A DNA stretch of 64,000 nucleotides, taken from Pseudomonas hamedanensis. GTDB lineage: Bacteria; Pseudomonadota; Gammaproteobacteria; Pseudomonadales; Pseudomonadaceae. Under the pieces are notes generated by a model. That model worked only from the letters and a program-made list of their open reading frames with translations. It was not told where the DNA came from and searched no databases. The DNA lies in contig NZ_CP077091.1 in NCBI RefSeq assembly GCF_014268595.2, positions 1,820,501-1,884,500 of the forward strand, read 5' to 3'. Positions 1 to 9,345 of the stretch are shown here, piece after piece. Numbering within the stretch: the stretch's first letter is position 1; the number at the start of each line of letters is the position of its first letter. Made by a program: the position numbers and the translations under genes.

Positions 1-25
1 TATCTGCGGCCTCAACGGCGTCCCG

Positions 26-1120
26 TCAACGCGCGCGTAACATGACAGCGGCGCGAACGCGCTGAACGCCAAACACCGTCATCCGCAGGAACTCCTCATG
101 GCTCACTGGCAAGTGCTGACAGTCCAGACTGCGTTTCAGCTTGCTGTGATCGACATCTGGATCATGCAGATAAACCAAGTCCTCGTCGCAACCGGTGATG
201 ATGACCCAGTGAGGCGCTTTCAAACGGGTGAATCGGTAGCTACTGATCAACACCACAGGTTTGTAGCCCGCCTTCAGCGCAGCGGCAATGTCCAGAGTTG
301 ACGCCAGAACCTGGTCAACTGTCGTTGTGGCCAAGTCCTGCGCGAAGCCGTCCTCGACCAGCTGCATGATCGCTTTTTTTTCTGCGCTGCGTACGCCATG
401 CAAGAAAAGCGAGCCCTCATGACTGACCTCCAGACGCACATCGAAACCGCGCCGCCAGGCCGCCAACGCCAAACCTCGAGGACTGCAGCCACCGTGCCCT
501 CCTGTCATGAAAACGGTGGTCGCCTCGCGCCAGAGTTGTATCTCCTCCGAGCGACTCATGGTACGGCTCGCGTCGATCGCTGCCATGGCCATTAGCAGAC
601 ACGCAGCGCCGCAGGTGAAATCGGTGGTCTGCGGGTAATAGGGCACCTGGCGTGCGGGGGTTGGAGCATCACACAGGATGCGTTTCTCGTAGCGCAACGC
701 CTCAGCGTGATCTTCGTAGTAGTTCTCGACGATTGCGAATCGATGGAACCCATTTGCTTCGTAGAGCCGAATGGCGGCGGGGTTATCAGCGCGCACCTCC
801 AGCCGCAGCCATGCGCAATTGCGCGCTAACGCGCAGGCCTGGGCTTCATCCAGCAGACGCTGGCCAAGGTTATGCCCTCGCCATGCGGGGCTGACGGCAA
901 TGGAATACAAGCGTCCAAGCGAAGTGCCTCGGTGAAAAAGCACCAAGGCATATCCGGCCAGTTTTTCGCCCGAGGTGGCGACGATCAGAGATGCATTGGC
1001 TCGACTGAGCATCCAGCTGAAGTTGCGCTGATTCAATCGGTCAAGCGTAAAACATTCCTGCTCCAATTCGACCAGATCGTCGATATCGTCCATCGATGCA
1101 AAGCGAAAATCAAAAGACAT
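26..1120 (-). CDS. GNAT acetyltransferase fused to C39-like cysteine peptidase
   Basis: The 364-residue protein has two domains. Residues about 1-150 look like a RimI-type GNAT N-acyltransferase (FRFASMDDIDDLVELE at the start, then an acetyl-CoA loop around GHNLGQRLLDEA). Residues about 155-360 look like a C39-type papain-fold peptidase: the Cys sits in DFTCGAACLL, the His in APHWVIITG and an Asp in YLHDPD. The fusion suggests an enzyme that trims and acetylates a peptide or protein N-terminus; the substrate is unknown. It is divergent from the ATP-grasp RimK-family gene across a 94-bp gap, and such pairs have been discussed as peptide-modifying systems. The ATG start fits the beginning of the GNAT fold. 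There is no signal peptide, so it is probably cytoplasmic. Domain calls are firm; the biological role is inference. Confidence 0.85.
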   Translation of the reverse strand: MSFDFRFASMDDIDDLVELEQECFTLDRLNQRNFSWMLSRANASLIVATSGEKLAGYALVLFHRGTSLGRLYSIAVSPAWRGHNLGQRLLDEAQACALARNCAWLRLEVRADNPAAIRLYEANGFHRFAIVENYYEDHAEALRYEKRILCDAPTPARQVPYYPQTTDFTCGAACLLMAMAAIDASRTMSRSEEIQLWREATTVFMTGGHGGCSPRGLALAAWRRGFDVRLEVSHEGSLFLHGVRSAEKKAIMQLVEDGFAQDLATTTVDQVLASTLDIAAALKAGYKPVVLISSYRFTRLKAPHWVIITGCDEDLVYLHDPDVDHSKLKRSLDCQHLPVSHEEFLRMTVFGVQRVRAAVMLRAR

Positions 1121-1214
1121 GGCAACACCGTAATTTTTGAGTAACGAACCGGGACAGGCCGAGGAGCCCGTGATTTATTGAAGCGGCGTCTTCTTCAACA
1201 GGGATCCATTACTC

Positions 1215-2795
1215 ATGTCAGCGGTGCAAGCCAACGTGAACGAAGTATTAGACAAAACCGAGCATTCGACAATCTCCCTCAGCGAGGAACCTCCCAGTCT
1301 CAAACACTCAGGGAGTCGACTGCTGATCCTCGTGGAGCGGAAGGACGACTGGGCCGATTACTTACCCAGCGAGAGCCTGATGCTCGCTCAGGACTACCTT
1401 GAACACAGTGATGATTTTCCTCACCGTACCCAAGTCATCAACCTCTGCCGCAATTACAAATACCTCGGCCAGGGTTACTACTGCTCATTGCTGGCCGAGG
1501 CCCGCGGGCAGAAGGTTTTCCCCTCGGTACGCACCGTCAGCGAGTTGGCACGCAAAGCGCTTTACGGCGTCGGGCTGAATGATCTTGAGCGTACCCTGGA
1601 GGGAGCGCTGGCAAACCATCCCTACGGCGAAACCGAAGCCTTCACGCTCTCGTTGTACTTCGGCAAGGCGTCGATTGAACCGCTGCAAGAGATCGGTCGC
1701 CAACTGTTCGAGGCCTTCCCCTGCCCCATTCTGCTGGTGGAATTTCGCAGGGGTGAGACGTGGCAGATCGCAGGTATCAAAGCCGGGGCGCTGCACAAGC
1801 TTCGGGACGAACAACAGCATGTCTTCGCTGACGCGCTGGATGCCTTCAACCGCAGGACTTGGCGACAGCCTGCATCCAAACGCGTTGCCCGATACGACCT
1901 GGCCATCCTGCATGATCCTGCTGAGGCGCTACCACCTTCCAATCCGATGGCATTGGAGCGCTTCATCGACGCCGGCAAACAACTGGGTATCGATGTCGAG
2001 CTGATCGAGAAAAAGGATTATGCGCGCCTCGCTGAATTCGACGCGCTGTTCATTCGCGAAACGACACGAGTGGATGATCACACCTATCGGTTTGCGAAAA
2101 AGGCTGAAAGCGAAGGACTCGTGGTCATTGACGATCCGTCGTCAATTCTGCGATGCACCAACAAGGTTTACCTGGCCGACTTGCTGAAGCGTCGAGGTCT
2201 GGGCATGCCGGCAACGGAGATACTCTACAAGGATCGTCCCCAGGAGCTTGAGAATGTCGGGCGTCGTCTGGGTTTCCCTTTGGTGCTGAAGATTCCCGAT
2301 GGTTGTTTCTCACGAGGCGTCATCAAAGTCATCGACGCGCAAGCATTGGCCACTGCTGCCCAGGAGTTGTTCGAGCACTCCGTGCTGCTGCTTGCCCAGA
2401 AGTATTGCTACACCGAATACGATTGGCGCGTCGGTGTGCTCAACGGCGAGGCGCTTTACGCGTGTAGATACTTCATGTCCAAAGGGCATTGGCAGATTTA
2501 CAACCACAAGGCGGCTTCTGGGGAAATCAACGGGATGTGCGAGGCGGTGCCCGTGGATCAAGCCCCGCCCGAAGTCGTACTGCTTGCCGTACAAACGGCC
2601 CGCCTCATCGGGGATGGGCTCTACGGCGTCGACCTCAAGCAGGCAGGTGATCGGGTACTGGTAATCGAAGTGAACGACAACCCTAACCTGGACGCCGGCA
2701 TCGAGGACGCAGTGCTTGGAAACGAACTCTATCTGCGTGTACTCCATGCCTTCACGCAAAGGCTGGAACTGAAACACCGTGGCCAGGCGTGGTGA
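1215..2795 (+). CDS. RimK-family ATP-grasp ligase with RLAN N-terminal domain
   Basis: The 526-residue protein is much longer than ribosomal S6 glutamate ligase RimK (about 300). Residues about 35-180 match my memory of the RLAN domain (RimK-like ATP-grasp N-terminal), and residues about 230-510 form the ATP-grasp ligase, with a lysine in PLVLKIPDG and the metal-binding signature VIEVNDNPNLDAG near the end. ATP-grasp ligases of this group join an amino acid to a carboxylate using ATP. The acceptor is unknown here and S6 glutamylation should not be assumed. The gene runs away from the GNAT-C39 gene and is followed after 3 bp by a CorA-like gene, so the last two are probably cotranscribed. ATG start chosen at 1215; a few extra N-terminal residues before the conserved part make the exact start slightly uncertain. 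Confidence 0.88.
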   Translation: MSAVQANVNEVLDKTEHSTISLSEEPPSLKHSGSRLLILVERKDDWADYLPSESLMLAQDYLEHSDDFPHRTQVINLCRNYKYLGQGYYCSLLAEARGQKVFPSVRTVSELARKALYGVGLNDLERTLEGALANHPYGETEAFTLSLYFGKASIEPLQEIGRQLFEAFPCPILLVEFRRGETWQIAGIKAGALHKLRDEQQHVFADALDAFNRRTWRQPASKRVARYDLAILHDPAEALPPSNPMALERFIDAGKQLGIDVELIEKKDYARLAEFDALFIRETTRVDDHTYRFAKKAESEGLVVIDDPSSILRCTNKVYLADLLKRRGLGMPATEILYKDRPQELENVGRRLGFPLVLKIPDGCFSRGVIKVIDAQALATAAQELFEHSVLLLAQKYCYTEYDWRVGVLNGEALYACRYFMSKGHWQIYNHKAASGEINGMCEAVPVDQAPPEVVLLAVQTARLIGDGLYGVDLKQAGDRVLVIEVNDNPNLDAGIEDAVLGNELYLRVLHAFTQRLELKHRGQAW

Positions 2796-2798
2796 CCG

Positions 2799-3710
2799 AT
2801 GATTGAAGGTTACTCTATCCAGTCTGGCTCCCTGCGCTGCGCATCAAAAGAGGGTGCGAGCATTTGGCTGTCTGTCGCCCCGGACGCAGCCGAACAATCC
2901 GAGTTACAGAGATGCGTGGGCATTGGCGCTCAAGCGATCGAATCGTCCCTGGATCCTGATGAGGTGGCCCGAATCGAAATCAAACCAGATCAACTGTTCC
3001 TGATCTGGAAGCGCCCGGAAAGCTTTGATGGGCGAGCATTCAACGTCTCTTCGTTCGGCGTGGTGTTGAGTGAAAAGCGGCTGGTGGTGATTTGTGCGAG
3101 CAACTCGCTGCTCTCCAGCCTTGAGCACGATCGGCAAATGACTGGGCCGCTGGACGTGCTGATGGCGTTGCTCGCTGAAAGCGTTCATCACTACCTGGGT
3201 CATTTGCGCGTGGTCAAACAGATTGCCCGGGAGATTCAACATCCGTTCACCCGGGCAATGGACAACCAGCAGCTGGCGCAGATGTACAACCTGAGCGAAA
3301 GCCTCGTGTACTACGTGAATGCGATTCAGAGTAACGGAGCCGTTCTGACCCTGCTGAGAAACCACGGCCAGCGACAAGGCTTCAGTGACAGCCAACTGGA
3401 TTCGTTAAACGACCTGATTGTGGAAAACGAACAAAGCTATCAGCTGGCCAAAATTCACGCGAAGGTGTTCGCCAACCTGATCGAGTCGCACGGCAACCTT
3501 GCGAACAACAGCATGAATCGGGCCTTGCGCAAGCTCACGCTCATCAATGTCGTGTTTCTTCCGTTGAACCTCATCGCCGGCATTGGTGGGATGTCGGAAT
3601 TCAGCATGGCGACGTCCGGTATTCCATGGTGGGTCTCTTTTCCCGCGCTGATCGCATGCATGGGAGTCGTGGGTGCGGGAATGGTTTTCGCATTACGGCG
3701 AATGGCCTAA
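2799..3710 (+). CDS. CorA-like divalent cation channel protein, variant signature
   Basis: The 303-residue protein has the CorA build: a soluble N-terminal domain of about 230 residues ending in a long helix, then two membrane helices at the C-terminus (LTLINVVFLPLNLIAGIGG and WWVSFPALIACMGVVGAGM). CorA proteins are pentameric Mg2+ (or other divalent) channels of the inner membrane. The usual Gly-Met-Asn selectivity signature at the end of the first helix reads Gly-Met-Ser here (GIGGMSEF), so ion choice may differ or transport may be impaired. It starts 3 bp after the RimK-family gene, suggesting cotranscription and perhaps shared function. Family assignment rests on the two-helix C-terminus and the spacing of the altered signature. 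Confidence 0.8.
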   Translation: MIEGYSIQSGSLRCASKEGASIWLSVAPDAAEQSELQRCVGIGAQAIESSLDPDEVARIEIKPDQLFLIWKRPESFDGRAFNVSSFGVVLSEKRLVVICASNSLLSSLEHDRQMTGPLDVLMALLAESVHHYLGHLRVVKQIAREIQHPFTRAMDNQQLAQMYNLSESLVYYVNAIQSNGAVLTLLRNHGQRQGFSDSQLDSLNDLIVENEQSYQLAKIHAKVFANLIESHGNLANNSMNRALRKLTLINVVFLPLNLIAGIGGMSEFSMATSGIPWWVSFPALIACMGVVGAGMVFALRRMA

Positions 3711-3753
3711 CGAGGCCGCTATTTATAAATGTGCATTCGCTCAGGAGCAACCG

Positions 3754-3909
3754 ATGCAATCTTCGGATATCGGTATGTTAATGCTGGTTGTAATCGCGGT
3801 TGTGGGTAGTCTGATCAGTATTCTCGACCATCGATCACAGTTCAAAGCCGACAAGCCCAAGCTACCTGTGAAAGACAAGGCCATCCGTATCAGCCCCCGG
3901 GAGCACTAA
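3754..3909 (+). CDS. small single-pass membrane protein (51 aa)
   Basis: The longer reading from 3673 overlaps the end of the CorA-like gene in another frame. The ATG at 3754 is preferred because AGGAG lies a few bases upstream. The 51-residue product has one hydrophobic helix near its start (GMLMLVVIAVVGSLISIL) and a basic tail, so it is probably an inner-membrane micropeptide. No family is recognised. It follows the CorA-like gene by 43 bp in the same direction and may be in the same transcript. Moderate confidence, based on the ribosome-binding site and the clear membrane helix. Confidence 0.6.
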   Translation: MQSSDIGMLMLVVIAVVGSLISILDHRSQFKADKPKLPVKDKAIRISPREH

Positions 3910-4017
3910 GGATTAACAATCAGGCCCGACGAAGCCGATGCTATCGCTCCCTCAGACTTTAAAAACCATAACCGGCTAGGAAGTAACTCAGGCCTCGGGT
4001 TCACCACAAGTTCTGCC

Positions 4018-5211
4018 TTATTCCTCTCCGTCTGAGAACGAGGATATCTGGGGGAAATTGACCGTAAACGTGGTGCCTCCTTCAGCAGTCGAGTGCACGG
4101 AGATATCGCCGCCGTGGGCCATAGCGATTTCCCGGACGATAAAGAGACCAAGTCCCACGCTACGGTGCTGACCATCCTGGTCTGAACCACGGGTCATCGG
4201 TTCGAAAAGCTTGGGCCGAGCAGACTCAGGAATCGCTGGGCCGAAGTTGTGAACCGAAATGCTCGCGCGGTTAACATCAAGGCTGGAGAGGACAGTGATC
4301 GGTTTTGTCAGGTCGCCGTAAGCCGCACTGTTGGCGACCAAGTTGCCAATGATCTGTTGTATGCGGTCAGAGTCGAGTTCGACACCTCCCCGCCCAACCG
4401 ATTGATGCTTAAGATCGGCATCCGGAAAGGCCACCTGTAGCTCTGCGATGCTCTGAGCCACCACTGAATGCAAGGCAATGGCTGAACGCGAAACGGATAT
4501 ACCTCGTCCGACTCTGGCCAAGGCAAAATCCAGAAGATCAGCGATCATTCGATGCGCCCGATCGGTTGAGCTGCTGATATGGCTCAACATCAGCTTTTCT
4601 TTGCCGTCAGGCATTTTCCGACCGAGAATCTCTGCCGCCATTTTGATAGCCGTCAGCGGGTTCTTGAGGTCATGGCTGACGATCGCGACCATTTGCTCAG
4701 CGAATACCGCGCGACGCTGAGCTTTTTCATAAGCTTTGTTCAATTGCGTCTGCGCTTGCGACAATGCTGCTTCAGCAGCTACTTTATTCGCGAGAAGACC
4801 TTCTGCGAGTTGCCGAGCTTTCAATAGCTCACGTTCGTACTTATCCCGGTCGGTGGTGCAGAACAACGCCAACTGATAAACAACGCCGGACTCGAGCTGC
4901 TGACGAACGCCATTGAGGAGCATGGAAATTGTGGTCTTGTCTCGGTGAACTAGATCCAGTTTCACCTCGGCCACCGAACCTTGCATTTGGATCAGCGGCG
5001 ACCAATGAGTTTGGTGAAAAATTCGTCCGCCGATCGTAAGCAGGTCTTGAAAGCGCCGGCCCTCCAGATCGGTCTTTTCCCAACCGATCCAGGTACAAAA
5101 AGTTTTATTGGCACGCAGGATGCTGCCGTCTTCCCGAGTCACGATCTGGCCGCACGGCGCATCGTCAAACAGCGACTGTTGATCGGGAATCAGGGACGTT
5201 TCACCGGCCAT
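4018..5211 (-). CDS. PAS-domain sensor histidine kinase paired with hydrolase
   Basis: From the ATG at 5211 the product has 397 residues. An N-terminal PAS domain (about residues 15-130, APCGQIVTREDGSILRAN onward) is followed by a helical linker, a HisKA dimerisation domain with the phospho-acceptor His in AIVSHDLKNPLTAI, and an ATPase domain with the N-box (GNLVANSAAYG) and a glycine-rich segment VGLGLFIVREIAMAHGG. No membrane segment is seen, so it is probably cytoplasmic. The 5211 start is preferred over a longer reading because GGAAGG lies just upstream. It overlaps the upstream hydrolase by 11 bp, implying translational coupling. No response regulator gene is adjacent. By analogy with RsbQ-RsbP of Bacillus, the hydrolase may supply the signal read by the PAS domain; this is inference. 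Confidence 0.85.
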   Translation of the reverse strand: MAGETSLIPDQQSLFDDAPCGQIVTREDGSILRANKTFCTWIGWEKTDLEGRRFQDLLTIGGRIFHQTHWSPLIQMQGSVAEVKLDLVHRDKTTISMLLNGVRQQLESGVVYQLALFCTTDRDKYERELLKARQLAEGLLANKVAAEAALSQAQTQLNKAYEKAQRRAVFAEQMVAIVSHDLKNPLTAIKMAAEILGRKMPDGKEKLMLSHISSSTDRAHRMIADLLDFALARVGRGISVSRSAIALHSVVAQSIAELQVAFPDADLKHQSVGRGGVELDSDRIQQIIGNLVANSAAYGDLTKPITVLSSLDVNRASISVHNFGPAIPESARPKLFEPMTRGSDQDGQHRSVGLGLFIVREIAMAHGGDISVHSTAEGGTTFTVNFPQISSFSDGEE

Positions 5212-6019
5212 CGTCGCCTTCCGTCCAACGCGAAAGGAAACTGTCCATAGCTTCGGAGCATGCGCTTGGGACACTCATATGAGGACAGTGACCGACATTG
5301 GCAACTAGACAGAGGGTGCTATTGGGCAGGATCTGATGCAGGTACTCACCTACGGCGACAGGAGCGATGATGTCATCCGTGGACTGCAATATTAGTGTCG
5401 GAGTTTCTAAACCGATTACGTCATCCCGGTTATCCGACATGAACGTCACTCGGGCAAATTGCTTTGCGATCTCCGGATCAGTACGGCAAAAGCTATTCGT
5501 CAGCGTCTCACCAAGAGCTGGTTGCCCGGGAGCGCCCATGATGACGGGTGCCATGGTGCTCGACCAGCCGAGATAATTGCTGTCGAGGGTATCCAGCAAC
5601 GAGCGGATGTCCTCGAGCTTAAATCCTCCGACGTAATCCCCGGAGTCGACATAGCAAGGTGAGGGCCCAATCATCACGTGAGCATTGATGCGGCCCCTAT
5701 GAGCTCTATCTGTCAATGCGCCGATCATGGCACTGACGGAGTGACCGACCACTATGACTGGGCCGATAGCGAACTCATCGATGATTTCAGCCAGATCTTG
5801 CGCGTACCCGTCTAGTGAACTGTATTTTTCCGGGTCATAAGCCGTGAGATCAGACTGTCCCGCACCAACAAGATCATAAAGGACGACCCTGAAGCGATTG
5901 GTAAAATGGTCGACGAGGTAACACCACATGGTTTGATCGCAGCCAAACCCGTGGGAAAAGACCAACGTAGCCGAGCCATCGCCTACTACTTTTACGTTAT
6001 TGCGATACTGGACAGACAT
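5201..6019 (-). CDS. RsbQ/KAI2-like alpha/beta hydrolase
   Basis: The 272-residue protein is an alpha/beta hydrolase closely resembling RsbQ of Bacillus and the plant receptors KAI2/D14 in length and motifs. Seen in sequence: an oxyanion region at LVFSHGFGCDQTMW, the nucleophile Ser in VVGHSVSAMIG, a candidate acidic residue in LILQSTDDIIAP and the catalytic His in NVGHCPHMS. RsbQ activates the PAS domain of RsbP in the Bacillus energy-stress pathway, presumably by making or presenting a small hydrophobic ligand. Here the gene overlaps a PAS histidine kinase by 11 bp, so a hydrolase-dependent sensory module is likely. The ATG start lacks a long upstream alternative. Family call is strong; ligand and output are unknown. 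Confidence 0.85.
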   Translation of the reverse strand: MSVQYRNNVKVVGDGSATLVFSHGFGCDQTMWCYLVDHFTNRFRVVLYDLVGAGQSDLTAYDPEKYSSLDGYAQDLAEIIDEFAIGPVIVVGHSVSAMIGALTDRAHRGRINAHVMIGPSPCYVDSGDYVGGFKLEDIRSLLDTLDSNYLGWSSTMAPVIMGAPGQPALGETLTNSFCRTDPEIAKQFARVTFMSDNRDDVIGLETPTLILQSTDDIIAPVAVGEYLHQILPNSTLCLVANVGHCPHMSVPSACSEAMDSFLSRWTEGDDGR

Positions 6020-6161
6020 GCGGGACGCTCCGAATGACCCGAAGGACTTTCAGGCGCAGCGCGCAGTGTAGACGGCTGCGCACTGCGCGTCACCGCGTAG
6101 GGCTCTCTCAACACGAAAGTTCAGATTCGAACCTAACGGCTACGGGCCCTCAACAGATCGA

Positions 6162-8063
6162 CTACATCTCCACTTGAGTACCCAGCTCGATGACCCTGTT
6201 GAGGGGTAACTTGAAGTATTTAAGGTTACTGTTCGCGTTCTTTAGCAAGAACGCAAAAAGGCTTTCCCGCCAACGCGCCATGCCGATTCGTTTGGTAGGA
6301 ATAACGGTCTCTCGGCTCAAAAAATACGTTGTGCGCATTGGCCTGAAATCAAGGTCAGCCAGGTGGCAAAGACTCAATGCCAGAGGAACGTCAGCTTCCT
6401 CCATAAAACCGAAGTGAAGACTCACTCGGAAAAAACCTTCACCATAAGCCTCTACCTCGAACCTATGCTCAGGACGGACGCGCGGGCTGTCTTCAGACAC
6501 GACGGTTAGGAGTACCACTTGCTCATGCAAGACCTGGTTATGCAGCAAATTGTGCAGCAGCGCGTGAGGTACGGCATCGGCCCTGGCTGTGAGAAAGACT
6601 GCTGTTCCTTGCACTCGATGTGGAGGCTGCGAGCGAATGCTGCTGATGAACAAGGGCAAAGGAAGCGCGGTTTCATCCAGCCGCTCAACAATGATTTTTC
6701 GACCCCGCTTCCAAGTGGTCATCAGAATGAAAAGAGCAACACCGGCAATGACCGGGAATGCACCGCCCTGAAAAATTTTCGGAGCGTTGGCCGCAAAGTA
6801 CAAGCTGTCGACGAGCAAGAAGCCAAGCAGCATCGGGATTGCCAGCCAGCGCGGCGTTTTCCATAGCAGCAGGACGACAGCCGAAGACAGGATCGTTGTG
6901 ATCAACATGGTGCCTGTCACCGCGACTCCATAAGCGGCAGCCAAGGCGCTGGATGACTCGAACCCGATCACCAGCAGTACAACACCGACCATCAAGGCCC
7001 AGTTAACCGTGCCGATGTAGATCTGCCCCTGTTCCTGGCTGGAGGTGTGCTGGACAAACATTCGAGGCACGTACCCGAGCTGGATAGCCTGACGCGTCAG
7101 TGAGAAGGCGCCGGATATCACGGCTTGAGAAGCAATGATCGTGGCCAGCGTCGAAAGCCCGACCATAGGCAGCAGCGCCCAATTCGGCGCAAGCAAATAG
7201 AACGGATTACGTACCGCCTCAGGATTCTCAAGAATCAAAGCACCCTGGCCGAAATAATTCAGAACCAGTCCTGGGAGCACCAGGATGAACCAGGCCCGGG
7301 AAATGGGTTTTCGACCGAAATGCCCCATGTCGGCATACAGCGCTTCGGCACCAGTGAGCGCCAGAACAACAGCGCCCAATATTGCCACACCTATTCCCGG
7401 ATGACTGACAAAGAACTGCAGCGCCCATGCGGGATTGAGCGCTTGCAGCACCTCCGGGCGCTGCAAAATTCCGTAGATTCCGAGCGCACCCAACACGACA
7501 AACCACAGCACCATGACCGGGCCAAACAGGATGCCGATACGAGCCGTGCCATGCTTCTGAATTAGGAACAGACCCACCAGCACGATGACCGAGATCGGCA
7601 CGACCCAATGCTCGATCCCATCAAATGCCAGTTGCAACCCTTCTACCGCAGACAGCACAGAAATAGCTGGGGTGATCATGCTGTCACCGTAGAAAAGCGC
7701 TGCACCGAACAAACCGAGCAGTACGAGCACCTTACTCATATGCGGATAAGGCGTAGCCGCACGGCGGGCCAATGCAGTCAACGCCATGATGCCGCCTTCG
7801 CCCTGGTTGTTCGCCCGAAGGATGAACAGCACGTACTTGATCGAGACCACCCAGATAAGTGACCAAAAGATCAACGACAGAATGCCCAGCACGCCATCGT
7901 GGTTAGCCTGGACACCGTAGTGACCGGCAAACACTTCCTTAAGCGTGTAGAGGGGGCTGGTGCCAATATCTCCATACACCACCCCGACCGCAGCGACGAG
8001 CAAGCCCACTCCTGATGTCTTGCGATGGGCATCTTCAATTGCATGGGTCGCTGTTTCGCTCAC
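6162..8063 (-). CDS. kup: low-affinity potassium uptake protein Kup
   Basis: The 633-residue length and the N-terminal signature [20 protein letters not shown] are characteristic of the Kup/HAK/KT K+-H+ symporter family. About 12 hydrophobic helices fill residues 15-460, followed by a hydrophilic C-terminal domain of about 150 residues facing the cytoplasm. It brings K+ into the cell, especially under acid or hyperosmotic conditions. The start codon is GTG at 8063 with only a weak ribosome-binding site. It stands alone: the hydrolase-kinase pair lies downstream on the same strand after about 140 bp, and about 470 bp separate it from tRNA-Pro upstream. Identification is firm. Confidence 0.95.
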   Translation of the reverse strand: MSETATHAIEDAHRKTSGVGLLVAAVGVVYGDIGTSPLYTLKEVFAGHYGVQANHDGVLGILSLIFWSLIWVVSIKYVLFILRANNQGEGGIMALTALARRAATPYPHMSKVLVLLGLFGAALFYGDSMITPAISVLSAVEGLQLAFDGIEHWVVPISVIVLVGLFLIQKHGTARIGILFGPVMVLWFVVLGALGIYGILQRPEVLQALNPAWALQFFVSHPGIGVAILGAVVLALTGAEALYADMGHFGRKPISRAWFILVLPGLVLNYFGQGALILENPEAVRNPFYLLAPNWALLPMVGLSTLATIIASQAVISGAFSLTRQAIQLGYVPRMFVQHTSSQEQGQIYIGTVNWALMVGVVLLVIGFESSSALAAAYGVAVTGTMLITTILSSAVVLLLWKTPRWLAIPMLLGFLLVDSLYFAANAPKIFQGGAFPVIAGVALFILMTTWKRGRKIIVERLDETALPLPLFISSIRSQPPHRVQGTAVFLTARADAVPHALLHNLLHNQVLHEQVVLLTVVSEDSPRVRPEHRFEVEAYGEGFFRVSLHFGFMEEADVPLALSLCHLADLDFRPMRTTYFLSRETVIPTKRIGMARWRESLFAFLLKNANSNLKYFKLPLNRVIELGTQVEM

Positions 8064-8495
8064 TTTCTACGTCTCGAATATTGAGGGCCGAAAACGCATT
8101 CCGTGAGGTTTCAAGGCCGTGTGGACTTCACCGAAACTGCCATCAGATTCAAATGAGTAATAAAGGCTGTAGTCCTTGCACAGCTAAGTGATCACTCTTT
8201 CTGAACGGCCTGCGAACGACCTGCACCATCTCTGCCCCCTTAATGCAGCATCGATCAAACCGAGAAGTTCAGGGGGTTTAACCGAAAAAGGTAAGGGTTG
8301 CGAGGCACAAAATCACTGTCAATTTTGCCGACCAGTATCGTTGTGAGTAACGGAATTCACCGTAAAGAAAACGTAAAATTCTTCACGGCTTTGCACATAA
8401 AAAGTCCGCCAAGTAATGCATGAACTCCTACGAATACAGTGACGATTCCACCGAGAGCCAGTCGATTTGTAGGCGTAAAAAGAACTAAAAATAAA
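8064..8495. other. intergenic region upstream of kup, no gene seen
   Basis: This 430-bp stretch separates kup from the tRNA-Pro terminator. The reading frames in it are short and low in recognisable content. It must hold the kup promoter and leader, but I could not pick a convincing promoter or riboswitch fold by eye. Confidence 0.5.
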
Positions 8496-8528
8496 AAGGG
8501 GTCGCGAGATAAAATCTCGCAACCCCTT
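8496..8528 (-). terminator. rho-independent terminator of tRNA-Pro
   Basis: A long hairpin (arms AAGGGGT-CGCGAGA and TCTCGC-AACCCCTT with one mismatch, loop TAAAA) lies just downstream of the tRNA-Pro 3' end on the minus strand and is followed on that strand by a T-run. Confidence 0.8.
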
Positions 8529-8536
8529 GAATTATA

Positions 8537-8613
8537 TGGTCGGGACGGAGTGATTCGAACACTCGACCCCTAGCACCCCATGCTAGTGCGCTACCGGACT
8601 GCGCTACGCCCCG
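8537..8613 (-). tRNA. tRNA-Pro (GGG)
   Basis: A 77-nt cloverleaf with encoded CCA. Acceptor arms are CGGGGCG and CGTCCCG (one G-U pair), anticodon arm CTAGC/GCTAG with loop ATGGGGT giving anticodon GGG, and T arm GAGTG/CACTC with loop ATTCGAA. It lies downstream of the ihfA-merR genes on the same strand, a common arrangement in Pseudomonas. Confidence 0.95.
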
Positions 8614-8702
8614 ACTGATGTTGCATGTGTTCTTCAGCTTCGAAGAACGCTCAAGAATATATCGCAAGCGTTTGAAAACTGGAAGTATTCAAACGCAGCT
8701 TT

Positions 8703-9059
8703 TTACTTCTTGAGCACTACCAGTACGTCTTCCAGCTCGGCAATCATCTGCCGAATCATTTGTTTGTACTGGGTGGTGTCGTCTTTGGCTTCGTCGCCGG
8801 ACAAGCGCAGACGTGCGCCGCCGATGGTGAAACCCTGATCGTAAAGGAGCGCGCGGATCTGCCGGATCATCAGCACGTCCTGGCGCTGATAATACCGGCG
8901 GTTTCCGCGGCGTTTGACGGGGTTTAGCTGAGGAAACTCCTGCTCCCAGTAGCGCAGCACGTGTGGCTTTACGGCACACAGCTCGCTGACTTCACCGATG
9001 GTGAAGTAGCGTTTGCCCGGGATGACGGGTAGTTCGTCGTTATGACTTGGTTCCAGCAT
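8703..9059 (-). CDS. MerR-family transcriptional regulator downstream of ihfA
   Basis: The 118-residue protein has an N-terminal MerR winged helix-turn-helix ([11 protein letters not shown], then [11 protein letters not shown] and RRYYQRQDV) followed by a short helical C-terminal part without the cysteines expected of metal sensors. Regulators of this type are found next to ihfA in many gamma-proteobacteria, with no well-established target. The start at 9059 gives [11 protein letters not shown] and overlaps the end of ihfA by 20 bp, which suggests translational coupling with the IHF subunit gene. DNA-binding family is certain; the function is unknown. Confidence 0.88.
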   Translation of the reverse strand: MLEPSHNDELPVIPGKRYFTIGEVSELCAVKPHVLRYWEQEFPQLNPVKRRGNRRYYQRQDVLMIRQIRALLYDQGFTIGGARLRLSGDEAKDDTTQYKQMIRQMIAELEDVLVVLKK

Positions 9060-9342
9060 AAGCCTCAACTCGGGCCTTCAACTTCTGCCCTGGACGAAAG
9101 GTGACCACACGGCGAGCCGTGATCGGAATTTCTTCCCCCGTTTTCGGGTTGCGGCCAGGCCGCTGGCGTTTGTCCCGAAGGTCGAAATTGCCGAAACCGG
9201 ACAATTTGACCTGCTCGTTGTCTTCAAGAGCGTGCCTGATTTCCTCGAAAAACAGTTCGACCAATTCCTTGGCTTCCCGCTTGTTCAGGCCCAGCTCTTC
9301 ATACAGACGTTCCGCCATCTCAGCTTTCGTCAAAGCCCCCAT
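9040..9342 (-). CDS. ihfA: integration host factor alpha subunit
   Basis: The 100-residue protein matches the HU/IHF fold, with the conserved segment [10 protein letters not shown] and the DNA-minor-groove arm around [17 protein letters not shown]-alpha pairs with IHF-beta to bend DNA sharply at promoters (notably sigma-54 promoters), recombination sites and origins. The gene starts 3 bp after pheT and overlaps merR downstream, the standard pheS-pheT-ihfA order of gamma-proteobacteria. Firm identification. Confidence 0.97.
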   Translation of the reverse strand: MGALTKAEMAERLYEELGLNKREAKELVELFFEEIRHALEDNEQVKLSGFGNFDLRDKRQRPGRNPKTGEEIPITARRVVTFRPGQKLKARVEAYAGTKS

Positions 9343-9345
9343 ACG

